Shown: positions 25,529-33,728 of the stretch, piece after piece
How the letters are laid out: each line of letters opens with the position of its first letter
Numbering within the stretch: the stretch's first letter is position 1
Origin: Actinokineospora spheciospongiae
Lineage (GTDB): Bacteria > Actinomycetota > Actinomycetes > Mycobacteriales > Pseudonocardiaceae
Reading direction: 5' to 3'
Length of the DNA stretch: 55,099 nucleotides
NCBI RefSeq assembly: GCF_000564855.1
Contig: NZ_AYXG01000104.1
Span: 1 to 55,099, forward strand
Made by a program: the position numbers and the translations under genes
Notes under the pieces: generated by a model
What the model saw: only the letters and a program-made list of their open reading frames with translations
Databases searched by the model: none
Told to the model about the DNA's origin: nothing

Positions 25529-27044
25529 GGGCGGGCTCCTCGGGCGCGGGGCGGGCGAGGGGGACCACGCGGAAGCCGCGCAGCCGCCAGCGGTCGGGCT
25601 CGTCGGCGGTGACGCCCGCGATCGGGTCGCCCACGCCGTCGACGCGGACCCGGTCGCGCTCCGGGCGGTGGATCTCGCGCACGACCAGCGCGCACAGCAG
25701 CAGCAGCGCGAGGTCGCGGGCGATCACGGTGTAGAGGAACGGTTCGGCGGGCAGGCCGTCCGGCCCACCCATGAAGTACAGCATCCGGGGGAACCACACC
25801 GCGGCGTCGACGAGCATCCACGCCAGCAGCGGCTTCCACCTCGGCAGCGCCAGCACCGCCAGCGGGACCAGCCACAGCGAGTACTGCGGGCTCCACACCT
25901 TGTTGGTGAGCAGGAAGGCCGCGATGATCAGGAACCCCAACTGCGCGACCCGCGGCCGCACCGGCGCGCTCAGGCCGACGTAGGCGATCACCAGGCACAC
26001 CGCGAGGAACAGCAGCAGGCTCACCGTGTTGAGCACCTCGGGCCCCTCCCCCGGCGGGAACGGCGGGGTGTCGAAGCCGGGCCACGGGGTGAGGGTGCGC
26101 AGCACGTAGTAGATCGAGTCCGGGTCCATGTCGCGGGTGGTGTTGAGGCGGAAGAACTCGCCCCAGCCCGCCTTGGTCTCCGGCAGCAGCGCGATGGGGG
26201 CGTTCACCGCCACCCACGTGGTGACCGTGGCGGCGGTGGTCGTCCAGAACTCCGACATCCGCCCGGCCCGCAGGCACGGGATGAGCAGCGCGCCGAGCAG
26301 CAGCAGCGGGAACAGCTTGAGCGCGCCGCCGATGCCCAGCAGCACCCCGGCGAGCACCGGCCTGCGCCGCGCCCAGGCCAGCAGGGCCAGCACGGCGGCG
26401 GCGACCGCGAGGGTGTCGAAGTTGGTGAAGGCGTGCACGACCACCAGCGGCGACGCGGCGATGAGCAGCGCGTCCCACGGTCTGCGCGCGGTCAGCCGCA
26501 GGCTGGCCCAGACCGCCGCCAGCCAGGCCAGGGCCAGCAGCACGGCGGTGATGTCGAAGTAGGCGATCACCGGCACCTCGGCGCCGACCGCGTCCAGCCA
26601 CACCAGGGTCAGGTGGGCGTTGAGGTACATGAACAGCCCGGTGAGCACCGGGTACTCCATGTACCGCGCCTTCGGCTTCCCGCTGCCGAGGTCGACCCAG
26701 CGGGTGGCGTAGGGGAGCGCGCCCTCGGCGAGGTGGTTGTACGAGTAGAGCGGGACGGTGTCGGAGTAGCAGAACCGCTTGTACTGCGACCCCTCGCGCC
26801 AGTCGAGCTGGGCGACGCCCGCGCCGTCGACGTAGGTGCCCAGGCAGGGGGCCTTGGCGCCGAAGGCCAGCCCGAGGGCCAGCACGGCGATGACCATCAT
26901 CAGCTTCAGGGGGGAGAGCGCGCGAGCCCGCGGCGTCGTCGCCGCGGGCTGGTCGGACCGCTCGGAACCGCGCTCCGGTCCGGGTGGAGCGGGTGGCGCG
27001 GTCGGTTCGGCGTCCGCCCCGGGCCCCGCCGGGGTCTGCTCCAT
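25518..27044 (-). CDS. GT87-family membrane glycosyltransferase (PimE-like GT-C)
   Basis: This 508-residue GT-C type protein has a 50-residue Pro-rich tail followed by about ten membrane segments. The region ARYMEYPVLTGLFMYLN, and the loops DTVPLYSYNHLAEG and NTTRDMDPDSIYY, resemble GT87 polyprenyl-phosphate-mannose-dependent alpha-mannosyltransferases such as PimE. It could elongate phosphoinositol mannosides or another glycolipid in the envelope. The ATG at 27044 overlaps the stop of the upstream small membrane protein by one base (TGATG), and its own stop overlaps the Pmt start. The start was chosen for this junction; the frame runs on upstream without coding character. Confidence 0.85.
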   Translation of the reverse strand: MEQTPAGPGADAEPTAPPAPPGPERGSERSDQPAATTPRARALSPLKLMMVIAVLALGLAFGAKAPCLGTYVDGAGVAQLDWREGSQYKRFCYSDTVPLYSYNHLAEGALPYATRWVDLGSGKPKARYMEYPVLTGLFMYLNAHLTLVWLDAVGAEVPVIAYFDITAVLLALAWLAAVWASLRLTARRPWDALLIAASPLVVVHAFTNFDTLAVAAAVLALLAWARRRPVLAGVLLGIGGALKLFPLLLLGALLIPCLRAGRMSEFWTTTAATVTTWVAVNAPIALLPETKAGWGEFFRLNTTRDMDPDSIYYVLRTLTPWPGFDTPPFPPGEGPEVLNTVSLLLFLAVCLVIAYVGLSAPVRPRVAQLGFLIIAAFLLTNKVWSPQYSLWLVPLAVLALPRWKPLLAWMLVDAAVWFPRMLYFMGGPDGLPAEPFLYTVIARDLALLLLCALVVREIHRPERDRVRVDGVGDPIAGVTADEPDRWRLRGFRVVPLARPAPEEPAHVG

Positions 27045-27523
27045 CACCTGCCCCCGAGCAGTCGGGCGGCGTCGAGCAGGACCTGCACCGGGTTCGGCAC
27101 GATCGACCGGGTGCGCCTCGGCTCGGTGTCGGCCGCCCGCTGCGTCCGCTCCGGCTGCGCCTGCCGCGCGGGGGCCTCCCGCTCGACCGGGGGCGCGGCC
27201 GCGGTGGTGGGGGCGGTGACGACCTCGCCGGTGGCCACGCGCGGGCCGACGACCTCGGTGGCGGCCACCGTGGTCGGCGGGACGGGGGTCTCGGTGAACG
27301 GGGTGGAGCGCCCCGGTTCGGCGGAGACCCCGGTGTGGTCGGGGGCGAACTGGTCGTGCAGACCCCACAGGGCGCCGACGACGACCGCCGCCCCCGCCGC
27401 GGTCTTGAGGACGCGGCGGGGGCGGTCGGCGCGGCGGCGGACGGCGGGGTCGTCACGGCCCTCGCGGGTCAGCACGTCGGCGACGGGCACCGACCGGACC
27501 CTGGACTCGGGACGATCTGTCAC
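27044..27523 (-). CDS. Small single-pass membrane protein of unknown function
   Basis: This is a 159-residue protein I do not recognise. It has a charged N-terminus (about 45 residues, Arg-rich), one hydrophobic segment VLKTAAGAAVVVGALWGL at about residues 39-56, then a Pro/Thr/Ala-rich low-complexity outer region and an amphipathic C-terminal helix (VLLDAARLLGG). The GTG at 27523 is supported by GGAGG seven bases upstream. It is coupled to the GT87 gene (TGATG), which suggests a partner or substrate of the mannosyltransferases. Its Thr/Pro-rich outer part is the kind of sequence Pmt enzymes modify, which is inference. Confidence 0.7.
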   Translation of the reverse strand: MTDRPESRVRSVPVADVLTREGRDDPAVRRRADRPRRVLKTAAGAAVVVGALWGLHDQFAPDHTGVSAEPGRSTPFTETPVPPTTVAATEVVGPRVATGEVVTAPTTAAAPPVEREAPARQAQPERTQRAADTEPRRTRSIVPNPVQVLLDAARLLGGR

Positions 27524-27623
27524 GCGGCCACCTCCGAAGGGGTGCGGGGACTGCGGCGCGGGGCCTGGGGCACCGGCAGGGTGCCACACCCGGAGCCGGA
27601 CCGGCAGGCCCAGGAGGTCGGGA

Positions 27624-28217
27624 TCAGGAGGTCGGGACCGCGCTGGCGGACTCGGAGTCGACCTGCTTGCACCCGGGGGCCTGCTCGAACGCGGTGTTCA
27701 GCTCGGGGTTCGCCCGCAGGTCCTTGAGCGGGCCGTCGGTGTTGTCGAGGGCGGTCAGGCTGGGCGCGAGCTCCACCAGGGCCTGCTGGAAGGCGATCGG
27801 GTTCGCCGTGTCGATGTTCGCCAGCTTGGTCTGGGCCGAGTCGACGGAGGTCTTGGCGCCGTCGATGGTGGCCTGCGCCTTGTCGACGGTGGCCTGGCCG
27901 TCGGCCACGGGGGGCACGCCCGCTTCCTTGAGGCCGTTCGACAGCGCGGTCAGCGTGCCGGAGAAGTTGGTGAAGAAGGTGATCAACCCCTCCTTGGCCG
28001 CGGCCGGGTTGGCGGGGTCGACGGCGGGCATCTGCGACAGCTTCTGCCCACCGGTCACCATCGTCGCGCAGACCTTGTCGATCCACTGCACCGCGGGGCT
28101 GGCCTGGGGGGTGTTGCCACCCTCGGGCGTCGACCCGGAATCCGAACCGCAGGCGGACAGGGTGCCGATGGCGATGGCCATCGAGGCGAGCGCAGGAACG
28201 ACACGACGACCGATCAT
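27624..28217 (-). CDS. Secreted lipoprotein of unknown function
   Basis: This is a 197-residue protein with a signal peptide and lipobox LSAC (Cys about residue 23), so it is lipid-anchored outside the membrane. The mature part is helical and Ala/Thr-rich with possible coiled coil (about residues 75-150), and contains two further cysteines (KVCATM and APGCKQ) that could pair. AAGGA lies upstream of the ATG, with a TATTTT -10-like hexamer at 28247-28242. It is 100 bp upstream of the small membrane protein on the same strand, so it may head the Pmt/GT87 operon. No family recognised. Confidence 0.8.
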   Translation of the reverse strand: MIGRRVVPALASMAIAIGTLSACGSDSGSTPEGGNTPQASPAVQWIDKVCATMVTGGQKLSQMPAVDPANPAAAKEGLITFFTNFSGTLTALSNGLKEAGVPPVADGQATVDKAQATIDGAKTSVDSAQTKLANIDTANPIAFQQALVELAPSLTALDNTDGPLKDLRANPELNTAFEQAPGCKQVDSESASAVPTS

Positions 28218-28788
28218 TAGTCTGCTTCCTTCTTGGATCGCAAAATAGAGAACGCGCCGAAAGCATTGGTCCCGGCTGCGAATGTCCGACCCCGGAGCCA
28301 CCGGGCGACTACTGCCTGAAACCCTACTGAAACAACCGGCCCGGCGGCAAGAACCCGTCGGTAACCAACCTCGAAAACCCTTGGTTTTGTCAAGGTGACA
28401 CAGTTCTCACCGGTGGGTTTTGTGGGAACGGTCAGCTCGTCACCGTGGGCATCCGCTGGGCCGTTCGGGTGAACAAGTGTCAGTCACAAGCCCTGACGTG
28501 GGAAAATCTTCCCGAACAGCACGGTATCCGGTGACCCTGCGTTGATGCTACTGCGCGGACAGGTGACGGAGCGTTCCCTGTTTTGTCACAGACCCACAAG
28601 ATGGGCATCTCGGTTCCACCACATCCATTAAAACGGACCGAAAACCCTGGACCAATCGAGTGTCCGGGACGTCACGTAACGGTTGCATTTGACACCGCGC
28701 CGCCTCCGAACTTATGGTCGTCGTCACAAAATGGCGCCCGCCCGACGGCGCGCTGCGGCGGAGTTTTGTGAGCGACAAGGGGACGAGA
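28218..28788. other. Divergent intergenic region between lipoprotein and PucR paralogue 2
   Basis: This 571-bp gap is less GC-rich than its surroundings. It holds the lipoprotein -10-like hexamer TATTTT (minus strand, 28247-28242), a perfect short inverted repeat TGTCA-AGG-TGACA at 28388-28400, and the PucR paralogue 2 promoter at its right end. I find no convincing gene; a 148-residue minus-strand frame (28548-28994) overlaps the regulator and has no coding signature. Confidence 0.55.
28689..28718 (+). promoter_or_regulatory. Promoter of PucR paralogue 2
   Basis: TTGACA (28689-28694), an 18-bp spacer, TATGGT (28713-28718). The leader to the ATG at 28789 is about 65 nt. The hexamer overlaps a possible upstream start at 28714 and so rules that start out. 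Confidence 0.75.
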
Positions 28789-30153
28789 ATGCCAATAGAA
28801 CTGGGCAACCGACCCGCACCCTCGACCATCCGGAAGGACCAACGCAAAGGAAGCCACCCCGCGGTTCCGGCACCGGCCGGGGCGGGTGGGCGCCTGTCGG
28901 TCCAGGACGACCGTGCGACCGCACTGTGGGCCAGCCTGCCCCGGGAGTTGGTGGCGCGGTTCCGACCCATGGTCGGGCAGCTCACCCAGGACATGATCCG
29001 CGAGATCCAGCGCGCGGTGCCCGCCTACGCCCAGCCCCTGGAGGGCCACTTCGGCGCCATCATGGTCGCCGGGGTGGAGCAGTCGGTGCTGCGCATCATG
29101 GACACCATCGGCATCGGCGGCACCCCGGACGAGAACTGGGCCAACGTCTTCCGCCAGCTCGGCCGGGTGGAGTTCGGCGAGGGCCGCAGCCTGGACTGCC
29201 TGCAGACCGCCTACCGGGTCGGCGGCCGGGTCGCCTGGCGGCACCTGGCGGCCTGGGGCCAGCAGCAGCGGCTGCCCACGGCGATGCTGACCGTGGCCGC
29301 CGAGGCGATCTTCGCCTACGTCGACGAGATCTCCACGCTGTCGATCGAGGGCTACACCGCCGCGCAGGCGCAGTCGGTCGGCGTGATCGAGCGGTGCAGG
29401 CGCAGGCTGGTCGAGCTGATCCTCTCCGAGCCCCCCGCCTCCATGGCGACCATCACCAAGCTGGCGGCCACCGCGCGCTGGCGGGTGCCCGACCAGGTGG
29501 CCGTGGTGGTCATCGAGCCCGCCGCGGACGGCGGCGGCGACGAGCTGACCGGCCCCGGCCTGCACGAGGACGTGCTGACCGACTTCGACGGCGACATGCC
29601 GTGCCTGGTCATGTCCGACCCGCAGCGGCAGCTCCGCGGGCTGCGCGAGCAGCTTCGCGGGCGCCGGGCGGTGATCGGCCCGATGGTGTCGCTGCGCGAG
29701 GCGGCCACCTCGCTGCGCTGGGCGCGGCGGGCGATGAGCCTGGTGCACCGCGGCATCATCGACGACGGCCCGGTCACCTGGTGCCGCGACCACCTCTCGA
29801 CGCTGTGGCTGCTGGCCGACGAGTTCCTGGTGCGCGAGCTGCTCAAGCGCACGCTGGCCCCGTTGCAGGACCTGACGGTCAAGCAGCGCGCCCGCACCGC
29901 GGAGACGCTGCTGGCGTGGCTGGAGACCCGCGGCAGCGCCCCCGAGATCGCCGAGCGGTTGGCGATCCACCCGCAGACCGTGCGCTACCGCATGCGCCAG
30001 GTGGAGAAGCTGTTCGGCGACCAGCTCGCCGACCCCGACTCCCGCTTGGACCTGGAGATCGCGCTGCGCGCCCACCGGCTGCTGTGGCCCACCGACCGCG
30101 CCCCCGAGGCGGGCCGCCCGGAGCGCCGGGAGGTGCCCGCACGGGCCAGCTAG
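28789..30153 (+). CDS. PucR/CdaR-family transcriptional regulator (paralogue 2)
   Basis: This 454-residue regulator has the same architecture as the one at 5407-6657: a helical N-terminal domain (IREIQRAVPAYAQPLEGHFG... AEAIFAYVDEI), a central CdaR-like domain and a C-terminal PucR helix-turn-helix with IHPQTVRYRMRQVEKLFGD. The ATG at 28789 has AAGGGG six bases upstream and sits 71 bp after a good -10. It differs from the others by a longer N-terminal tail (about 60 residues, basic). It is followed 417 bp later by paralogue 3; a hairpin in between suggests separate transcripts. The ligand is unknown. Confidence 0.9.
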   Translation: MPIELGNRPAPSTIRKDQRKGSHPAVPAPAGAGGRLSVQDDRATALWASLPRELVARFRPMVGQLTQDMIREIQRAVPAYAQPLEGHFGAIMVAGVEQSVLRIMDTIGIGGTPDENWANVFRQLGRVEFGEGRSLDCLQTAYRVGGRVAWRHLAAWGQQQRLPTAMLTVAAEAIFAYVDEISTLSIEGYTAAQAQSVGVIERCRRRLVELILSEPPASMATITKLAATARWRVPDQVAVVVIEPAADGGGDELTGPGLHEDVLTDFDGDMPCLVMSDPQRQLRGLREQLRGRRAVIGPMVSLREAATSLRWARRAMSLVHRGIIDDGPVTWCRDHLSTLWLLADEFLVRELLKRTLAPLQDLTVKQRARTAETLLAWLETRGSAPEIAERLAIHPQTVRYRMRQVEKLFGDQLADPDSRLDLEIALRAHRLLWPTDRAPEAGRPERREVPARAS

Positions 30154-30206
30154 ACCCCACCGGGGCGCTCCTCCACCGGGTCGGGGCGTCCCTCCGAATC
30201 CCCACC

Positions 30207-30246
30207 GCCGACGGCCGGTCCCGCACCCGCGGGGCCGGCCGTCGGC
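30207..30246 (+). terminator. Hairpin after PucR paralogue 2
   Basis: A perfect 12-bp stem GCCGACGGCCGG / CCGGCCGTCGGC with a 16-nt loop that can pair further (CCCGC/GCGGG), 54 bp after the stop codon. There is no U tract. Confidence 0.65.
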
Positions 30247-30402
30247 GCGTGCGGTGCGGGAGCACGCCCCGCCACGGTCGGGGGGCGGCGGGACCGGGGC
30301 GGGCGACCTTCAAGTACCGCTCAGTACCTGATTCTGCTCCGCTGCGCCGCAGAAGCGCACACCCCGACTGTGGCGTGATGACAAAGTTCCGCGCGCGGCC
30401 CG

Positions 30403-30424
30403 CCACATTCCAGAATAAATGTGG
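30403..30424. promoter_or_regulatory. Inverted repeat, candidate operator
   Basis: CCACATT, eight bases, AATGTGG: a perfect 7-bp inverted repeat 147 bp before the PucR paralogue 3 start, in an AT-rich island. It may be a regulator binding site. Confidence 0.4.
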
Positions 30425-30570
30425 AAAAAGTTCCGGCGAACGCTGTGGCGATGTAGATTCCAGGACGTGCGGCGCTGATACCAGACAAGCGTCGGCGCAC
30501 TATTCGTGCCCTATTGCAGGCGGCAATCCCACCGACGCGGTCGGGATTGCCACGCCCCGAGGAGGCGACC

Positions 30571-31878
30571 GTGTCAGAGCAGCGGGACGAACCGGACGGG
30601 CTCGCCGAGTTCCCGCTGCGGATCGCCTTCGACTCCCTGCTGTCCCCGGCGAGCACGGCGACCGACCGCGACGACCAGGACGTCACCTCGATCGACCTGT
30701 GGTCGTTGCTGCCGTCGGACCTGGCGCCGCTGTTCCGGCCGGGCGTGCAGGACCTGACCGAGGAGATCCGCAGCGAGCTCAGCCGGGCCATCCCGGCGTT
30801 CAGCAGGCGCATGGACGGCCCGTTCGGCAAGACCGTGACCGAGGGCATCCAGCAGGCGGTGATGCAGTTCATCGACCGGCTGGCCGACCCGGCGGCACCG
30901 CAGGACGACCGGGCGCAGCTTTTCCGGGACATGGGCCTGCACGACTTCTACGACGGCCCGATCCTCGACGTGCTCCAAACCGCGTACCGCATCGGCGCGC
31001 GCGTCGCCTGGCGGCGGATCGCGCAGGTCGGCGACCGGGCCGGGGTGCCCACGGCGACGCTGTGCCTGCTCGCCGAGGCCATCTTCGCCTACATCGACGA
31101 GCTCTCGGCGCTGTCGGTGGAGGGCCACGCCTCCGTGCGCGCCAGGGAGATGGGCGCCCTGGAGCGGCGGCGCAGGCAACTGCTGGAGGTCATCCTCTCC
31201 CCCGCCGCGGCCACCCCGCAGGCGCTGACCAGGCTGGCCGAGGCGGCCCGCTGGCCGGTGCCGGAGCGGATCGTCACCGTCGCCCTGGAACTGCGCGACG
31301 AGCACTCCGAGCTGCCCGGGGCCAACATGGACGGCCGGGTGCTGGTGGACCTGGAGGGCAGCGAGCCGTGCCTGGTCCTCGCCGAGGAGCACCGCGACCT
31401 GCTGCACAAGCTGCCCGAGGAGCTGCCCGGCTGGCGGGCCGCGGTGGGCCCCACGGTGCCGGTCACCGAGGCGGCCGAGTCGCTGCGCTGGGCCCGGCGG
31501 ACGCTGGTGCTGGTCGGGCAGGGCGCGCTGCCCGACACCGAGGTCACCTGGTTCGAGCGGCACATGTCGGTGCTGTGGCTGCTCAACGACCCGTTCCTGG
31601 TGCAGGAGATCTCCGAGCGGGCGCTGGCCCCGATGGCCGAGCTGACCGGCAAGCAGCGCGACAAGCTCAGCGAGACGCTGCTGATCTGGCTGGAGACCCG
31701 GCGCAGCGCCCCGGAGATCGCCCAGCTCCTCGACGTGCACCCGCAGACCGTCCGCTACCGCCTGCGGCAGCTCGAGCGGCTGTTCGGGGCCTCGCTGGAC
31801 GACCCGGACCGGCGCTTCGACATCGAGGTGGCGCTGCGGGCGCGGCGCACCCTGCGCGGGGTCGAGCTGACCCGCTAG
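30571..31878 (+). CDS. PucR/CdaR-family transcriptional regulator (paralogue 3)
   Basis: This 435-residue regulator is the third member of the local family. Its N-terminal domain has IDLWSLLPSDLAPLFRPGVQ and AEAIFAYIDELSALS; the C-terminal PucR helix-turn-helix contains VHPQTVRYRLRQLERLFG. The GTG at 30571 is supported by GGAGG five bases upstream; an in-frame ATG 19 codons earlier lacks a ribosome-binding site. It ends at a strong terminator, so it is not cotranscribed with anything further right. It may control the Mce operon or the lipid genes nearby; this is only positional inference. Confidence 0.9.
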   Translation: MSEQRDEPDGLAEFPLRIAFDSLLSPASTATDRDDQDVTSIDLWSLLPSDLAPLFRPGVQDLTEEIRSELSRAIPAFSRRMDGPFGKTVTEGIQQAVMQFIDRLADPAAPQDDRAQLFRDMGLHDFYDGPILDVLQTAYRIGARVAWRRIAQVGDRAGVPTATLCLLAEAIFAYIDELSALSVEGHASVRAREMGALERRRRQLLEVILSPAAATPQALTRLAEAARWPVPERIVTVALELRDEHSELPGANMDGRVLVDLEGSEPCLVLAEEHRDLLHKLPEELPGWRAAVGPTVPVTEAAESLRWARRTLVLVGQGALPDTEVTWFERHMSVLWLLNDPFLVQEISERALAPMAELTGKQRDKLSETLLIWLETRRSAPEIAQLLDVHPQTVRYRLRQLERLFGASLDDPDRRFDIEVALRARRTLRGVELTR

Positions 31879-31895
31879 CGCCCGGCAGAACCGCG

Positions 31896-31925
31896 AAGGC
31901 CCCCGGTGTCTGTACCGGGGGCCTT
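31896..31925 (+). terminator. Terminator of PucR paralogue 3
   Basis: A perfect 12-bp stem AAGGCCCCCGGT / ACCGGGGGCCTT with a 6-nt loop, ending in a short T run, 18 bp after the stop codon. Confidence 0.88.
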
Positions 31926-32008
31926 TGACTGCGCGAGGGGGTTCGTGGTGCTGTCGGAGCTTCGGTGGTCCGCCGCCGCGCCGCGGCGGTGGACCGGGGC
32001 CGGGCACA

Positions 32009-32045
32009 CGGGAGGGCAGGCGCGGTGCGGGCGCCTGCCCTCCCG
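32009..32045. terminator. Strong hairpin between convergent units
   Basis: A perfect 15-bp stem CGGGAGGGCAGGCGC with a 7-nt loop. It could stop transcripts from the Mce operon (295 bp after its last stop) or back up the PucR terminator. Confidence 0.6.
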
Positions 32046-32339
32046 GGCGGATGCTCGCCCAACAGCAGCCGGGGCCTGAACCACCACCGGGGCATCACGC
32101 GGGTGCGGGCACCGTTGCCCGCGAACTCCGGGTGGCGGCACCCGCACCCACCCGGGGTGCGGAGCCATTCCACTCGGCAGCGCATTTGTGTGAACCGTCC
32201 GCCCGAACGAGTGAGTTTCGCCGGACAGGGTCGACTTTACCCATTTCGTCAATTACTGGACAATAGCCGGGCGGTAATTCACCGGTTGCCGAGTGGACCG
32301 GTCGCCGGAATTGTCACGACCGCGGCGTTCCCAAGCCCG

Positions 32340-33146
32340 CTAGTACGGGTCGATCGAGGAAATCCGCCATACCCCGTCCACCCGCTGCGCGCCGACGGCC
32401 AGTTGCGCGCCGCCCACGGTCGCCTCGCCGTTGTCGCCGCGGGTGGAGGTCTGGTCCATGAACACGAGCATGGTGGCGTGGTCCCCGTCGAGCTGGGACA
32501 CCCCGGACAGGACCACCTTGGACTTGTGCACCAGCTTCTGCGCGGGTGCCAGTTCCCGGACCTTCTTGAACAGCTCCTCGTACTGGCTCGACGCCTTGCC
32601 GACGAGGACGGTCTTGGCCGCGGCCTCGGTCAGGGCGGTGTTGTCGTAGCGGTAGGAGAAGACCTGCTCCAGCGCCTCGCGCACGGCCGTGGTGACGGCC
32701 ACGGTCTGCCCGGCGTCGACCACGGCGACGTTGTTGCCCGCCGCGTCGTCGATCCGCTCGGCGCGCAGCCACAGGAACAGGCCGCCCGCGGCGACCAGCA
32801 GGGCCGCGACCAGCAGGACGACCGACAGCCGGGTGGAGAAGGCGGGGGTGCCCACGTCGTCCGCGTCGTCGGGGTCGTCCGGGCCGTCCCGGTCGTCCAG
32901 GTCGCCGGGGTCGGCCTCGGGAGCCTCGTCCGCGTCCGGCTCGTCCGGCGTGGCGTACCCGGCCGCGGAGGTCTCGTCGACCTCCTCGACGCCGACGGTG
33001 TCGGGGGTGTCGGGAGCCTCACCGGGGGCCGGGTCGACGTGCGGGGCGGGGCGCGGTCGGCTCGTGGGCCTGCCCGCCACCCGGCGGCCCGCCACCCTGG
33101 GCGTGCGGCCCCGGGTGGAGGCGTCGCGGCGTCCGGTGCTGCTCAT
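32340..33146 (-). CDS. Mce-associated membrane protein
   Basis: This 268-residue protein has a basic Arg/Pro-rich then acidic Asp/Glu-rich N-terminal cytoplasmic tail (residues 1-100), one membrane helix (RLSVVLLVAALLVAAGGLFLW, about 105-125) and an exported alpha+beta domain ending GVWRISSIDPY. The layout is that of Mce-associated (Mas/VirB8-like) proteins that stabilise Mce complexes. It is the last gene of the operon, 27 bp downstream of its paralogue. The unusually long acidic tail (DEPDADEAPEADPGDLDDRD) is notable. Confidence 0.85.
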   Translation of the reverse strand: MSSTGRRDASTRGRTPRVAGRRVAGRPTSRPRPAPHVDPAPGEAPDTPDTVGVEEVDETSAAGYATPDEPDADEAPEADPGDLDDRDGPDDPDDADDVGTPAFSTRLSVVLLVAALLVAAGGLFLWLRAERIDDAAGNNVAVVDAGQTVAVTTAVREALEQVFSYRYDNTALTEAAAKTVLVGKASSQYEELFKKVRELAPAQKLVHKSKVVLSGVSQLDGDHATMLVFMDQTSTRGDNGEATVGGAQLAVGAQRVDGVWRISSIDPY

Positions 33147-33173
33147 GGGATCTGCTCCTCTGCCTTCGCCCGG

Positions 33174-33713
33174 TCAGGCCGTCTGGATCTTGACCAGGTC
33201 GAGCGACGAGAGCAGCCACCCCTGATCGGTCCTGGTCAGCGTGCCCTGCATCCGGATGCGCTTGGACGACTCGGCGCCGCCCTCCGGGGTCACCGCCGTG
33301 AGCACCGAGGCGATGAAGCCCGCGGCGCCCCGGTCGGCGTCGAGTTCGGTCAGCGCGGCGTCGACGACCTCGCCCCGGGTCACCGTGCGCCCGGCGGCCA
33401 GGTTCTTGACCGTCACGTCCTTCTCGGTCTCCAGCAGGTCGTGCAGGTCGCCGGTGGACTGGGCCAGCCAGCCGTCCATGGCCGCCGGGGCGTTGCGGTA
33501 GTCGAAGGTGTTGAACTGGCCCACGATCGACTTGGCCGCGCGCAGCGCCTCGTCCCGGGCGGTGGCGTCGGCGGCGCGGACGTCGTCGGCGCCGAGCAGC
33601 CGCACACCCGAGACGCAGGCGAACACCACGGCCAGCACCAGCAGCACCACCGAGGCCACCCGCAACGGCCCGCCCGCTCGCCTGGTGCGGGTGTCCTCGT
33701 CGGTCTCGCTCAT
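33174..33713 (-). CDS. Mce-associated membrane protein
   Basis: This is a 179-residue single-pass protein with a short charged N-terminus, one helix (LRVASVVLLVLAVVFACVSGVRLL) and an exported domain with the FNTFDYRN and QGWLLSSLDLVKIQ segments characteristic of Mas proteins. It follows mceF by 15 bp on the same strand. It probably supports assembly or stability of the Mce complex. It is paralogous to the next gene. Confidence 0.85.
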   Translation of the reverse strand: MSETDEDTRTRRAGGPLRVASVVLLVLAVVFACVSGVRLLGADDVRAADATARDEALRAAKSIVGQFNTFDYRNAPAAMDGWLAQSTGDLHDLLETEKDVTVKNLAAGRTVTRGEVVDAALTELDADRGAAGFIASVLTAVTPEGGAESSKRIRMQGTLTRTDQGWLLSSLDLVKIQTA

Positions 33714-33728
33714 CCGGTGCTCCAGCTC

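Larger units (their letters stand above)
30154..30570. other. Intergenic region between PucR paralogues 2 and 3
   Basis: This 417-bp gap holds the paralogue 2 terminator hairpin and, further right, an AT-richer stretch (about 30375-30470). That stretch contains the inverted repeat CCACATT-N8-AATGTGG at 30403-30424, a possible operator for paralogue 3. No gene is supported. Confidence 0.5.
31879..32339. other. Intergenic region between convergent PucR paralogue 3 and the Mce operon
   Basis: This 461-bp gap contains two strong hairpins (31896-31925 and 32009-32045). It also has further GC-rich inverted repeats (GCGGGCA-CCGT-TGCCCGC at about 32103-32120) and an AT-richer stretch (32190-32290). 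No gene is supported. Confidence 0.55.

Noticed and set aside
28714-28788. Upstream ATG for PucR paralogue 2 (25 extra residues)
   Set aside because: The ATG at 28714 lies inside the -10 hexamer of the TTGACA-18-TATGGT promoter and lacks a Shine-Dalgarno sequence.
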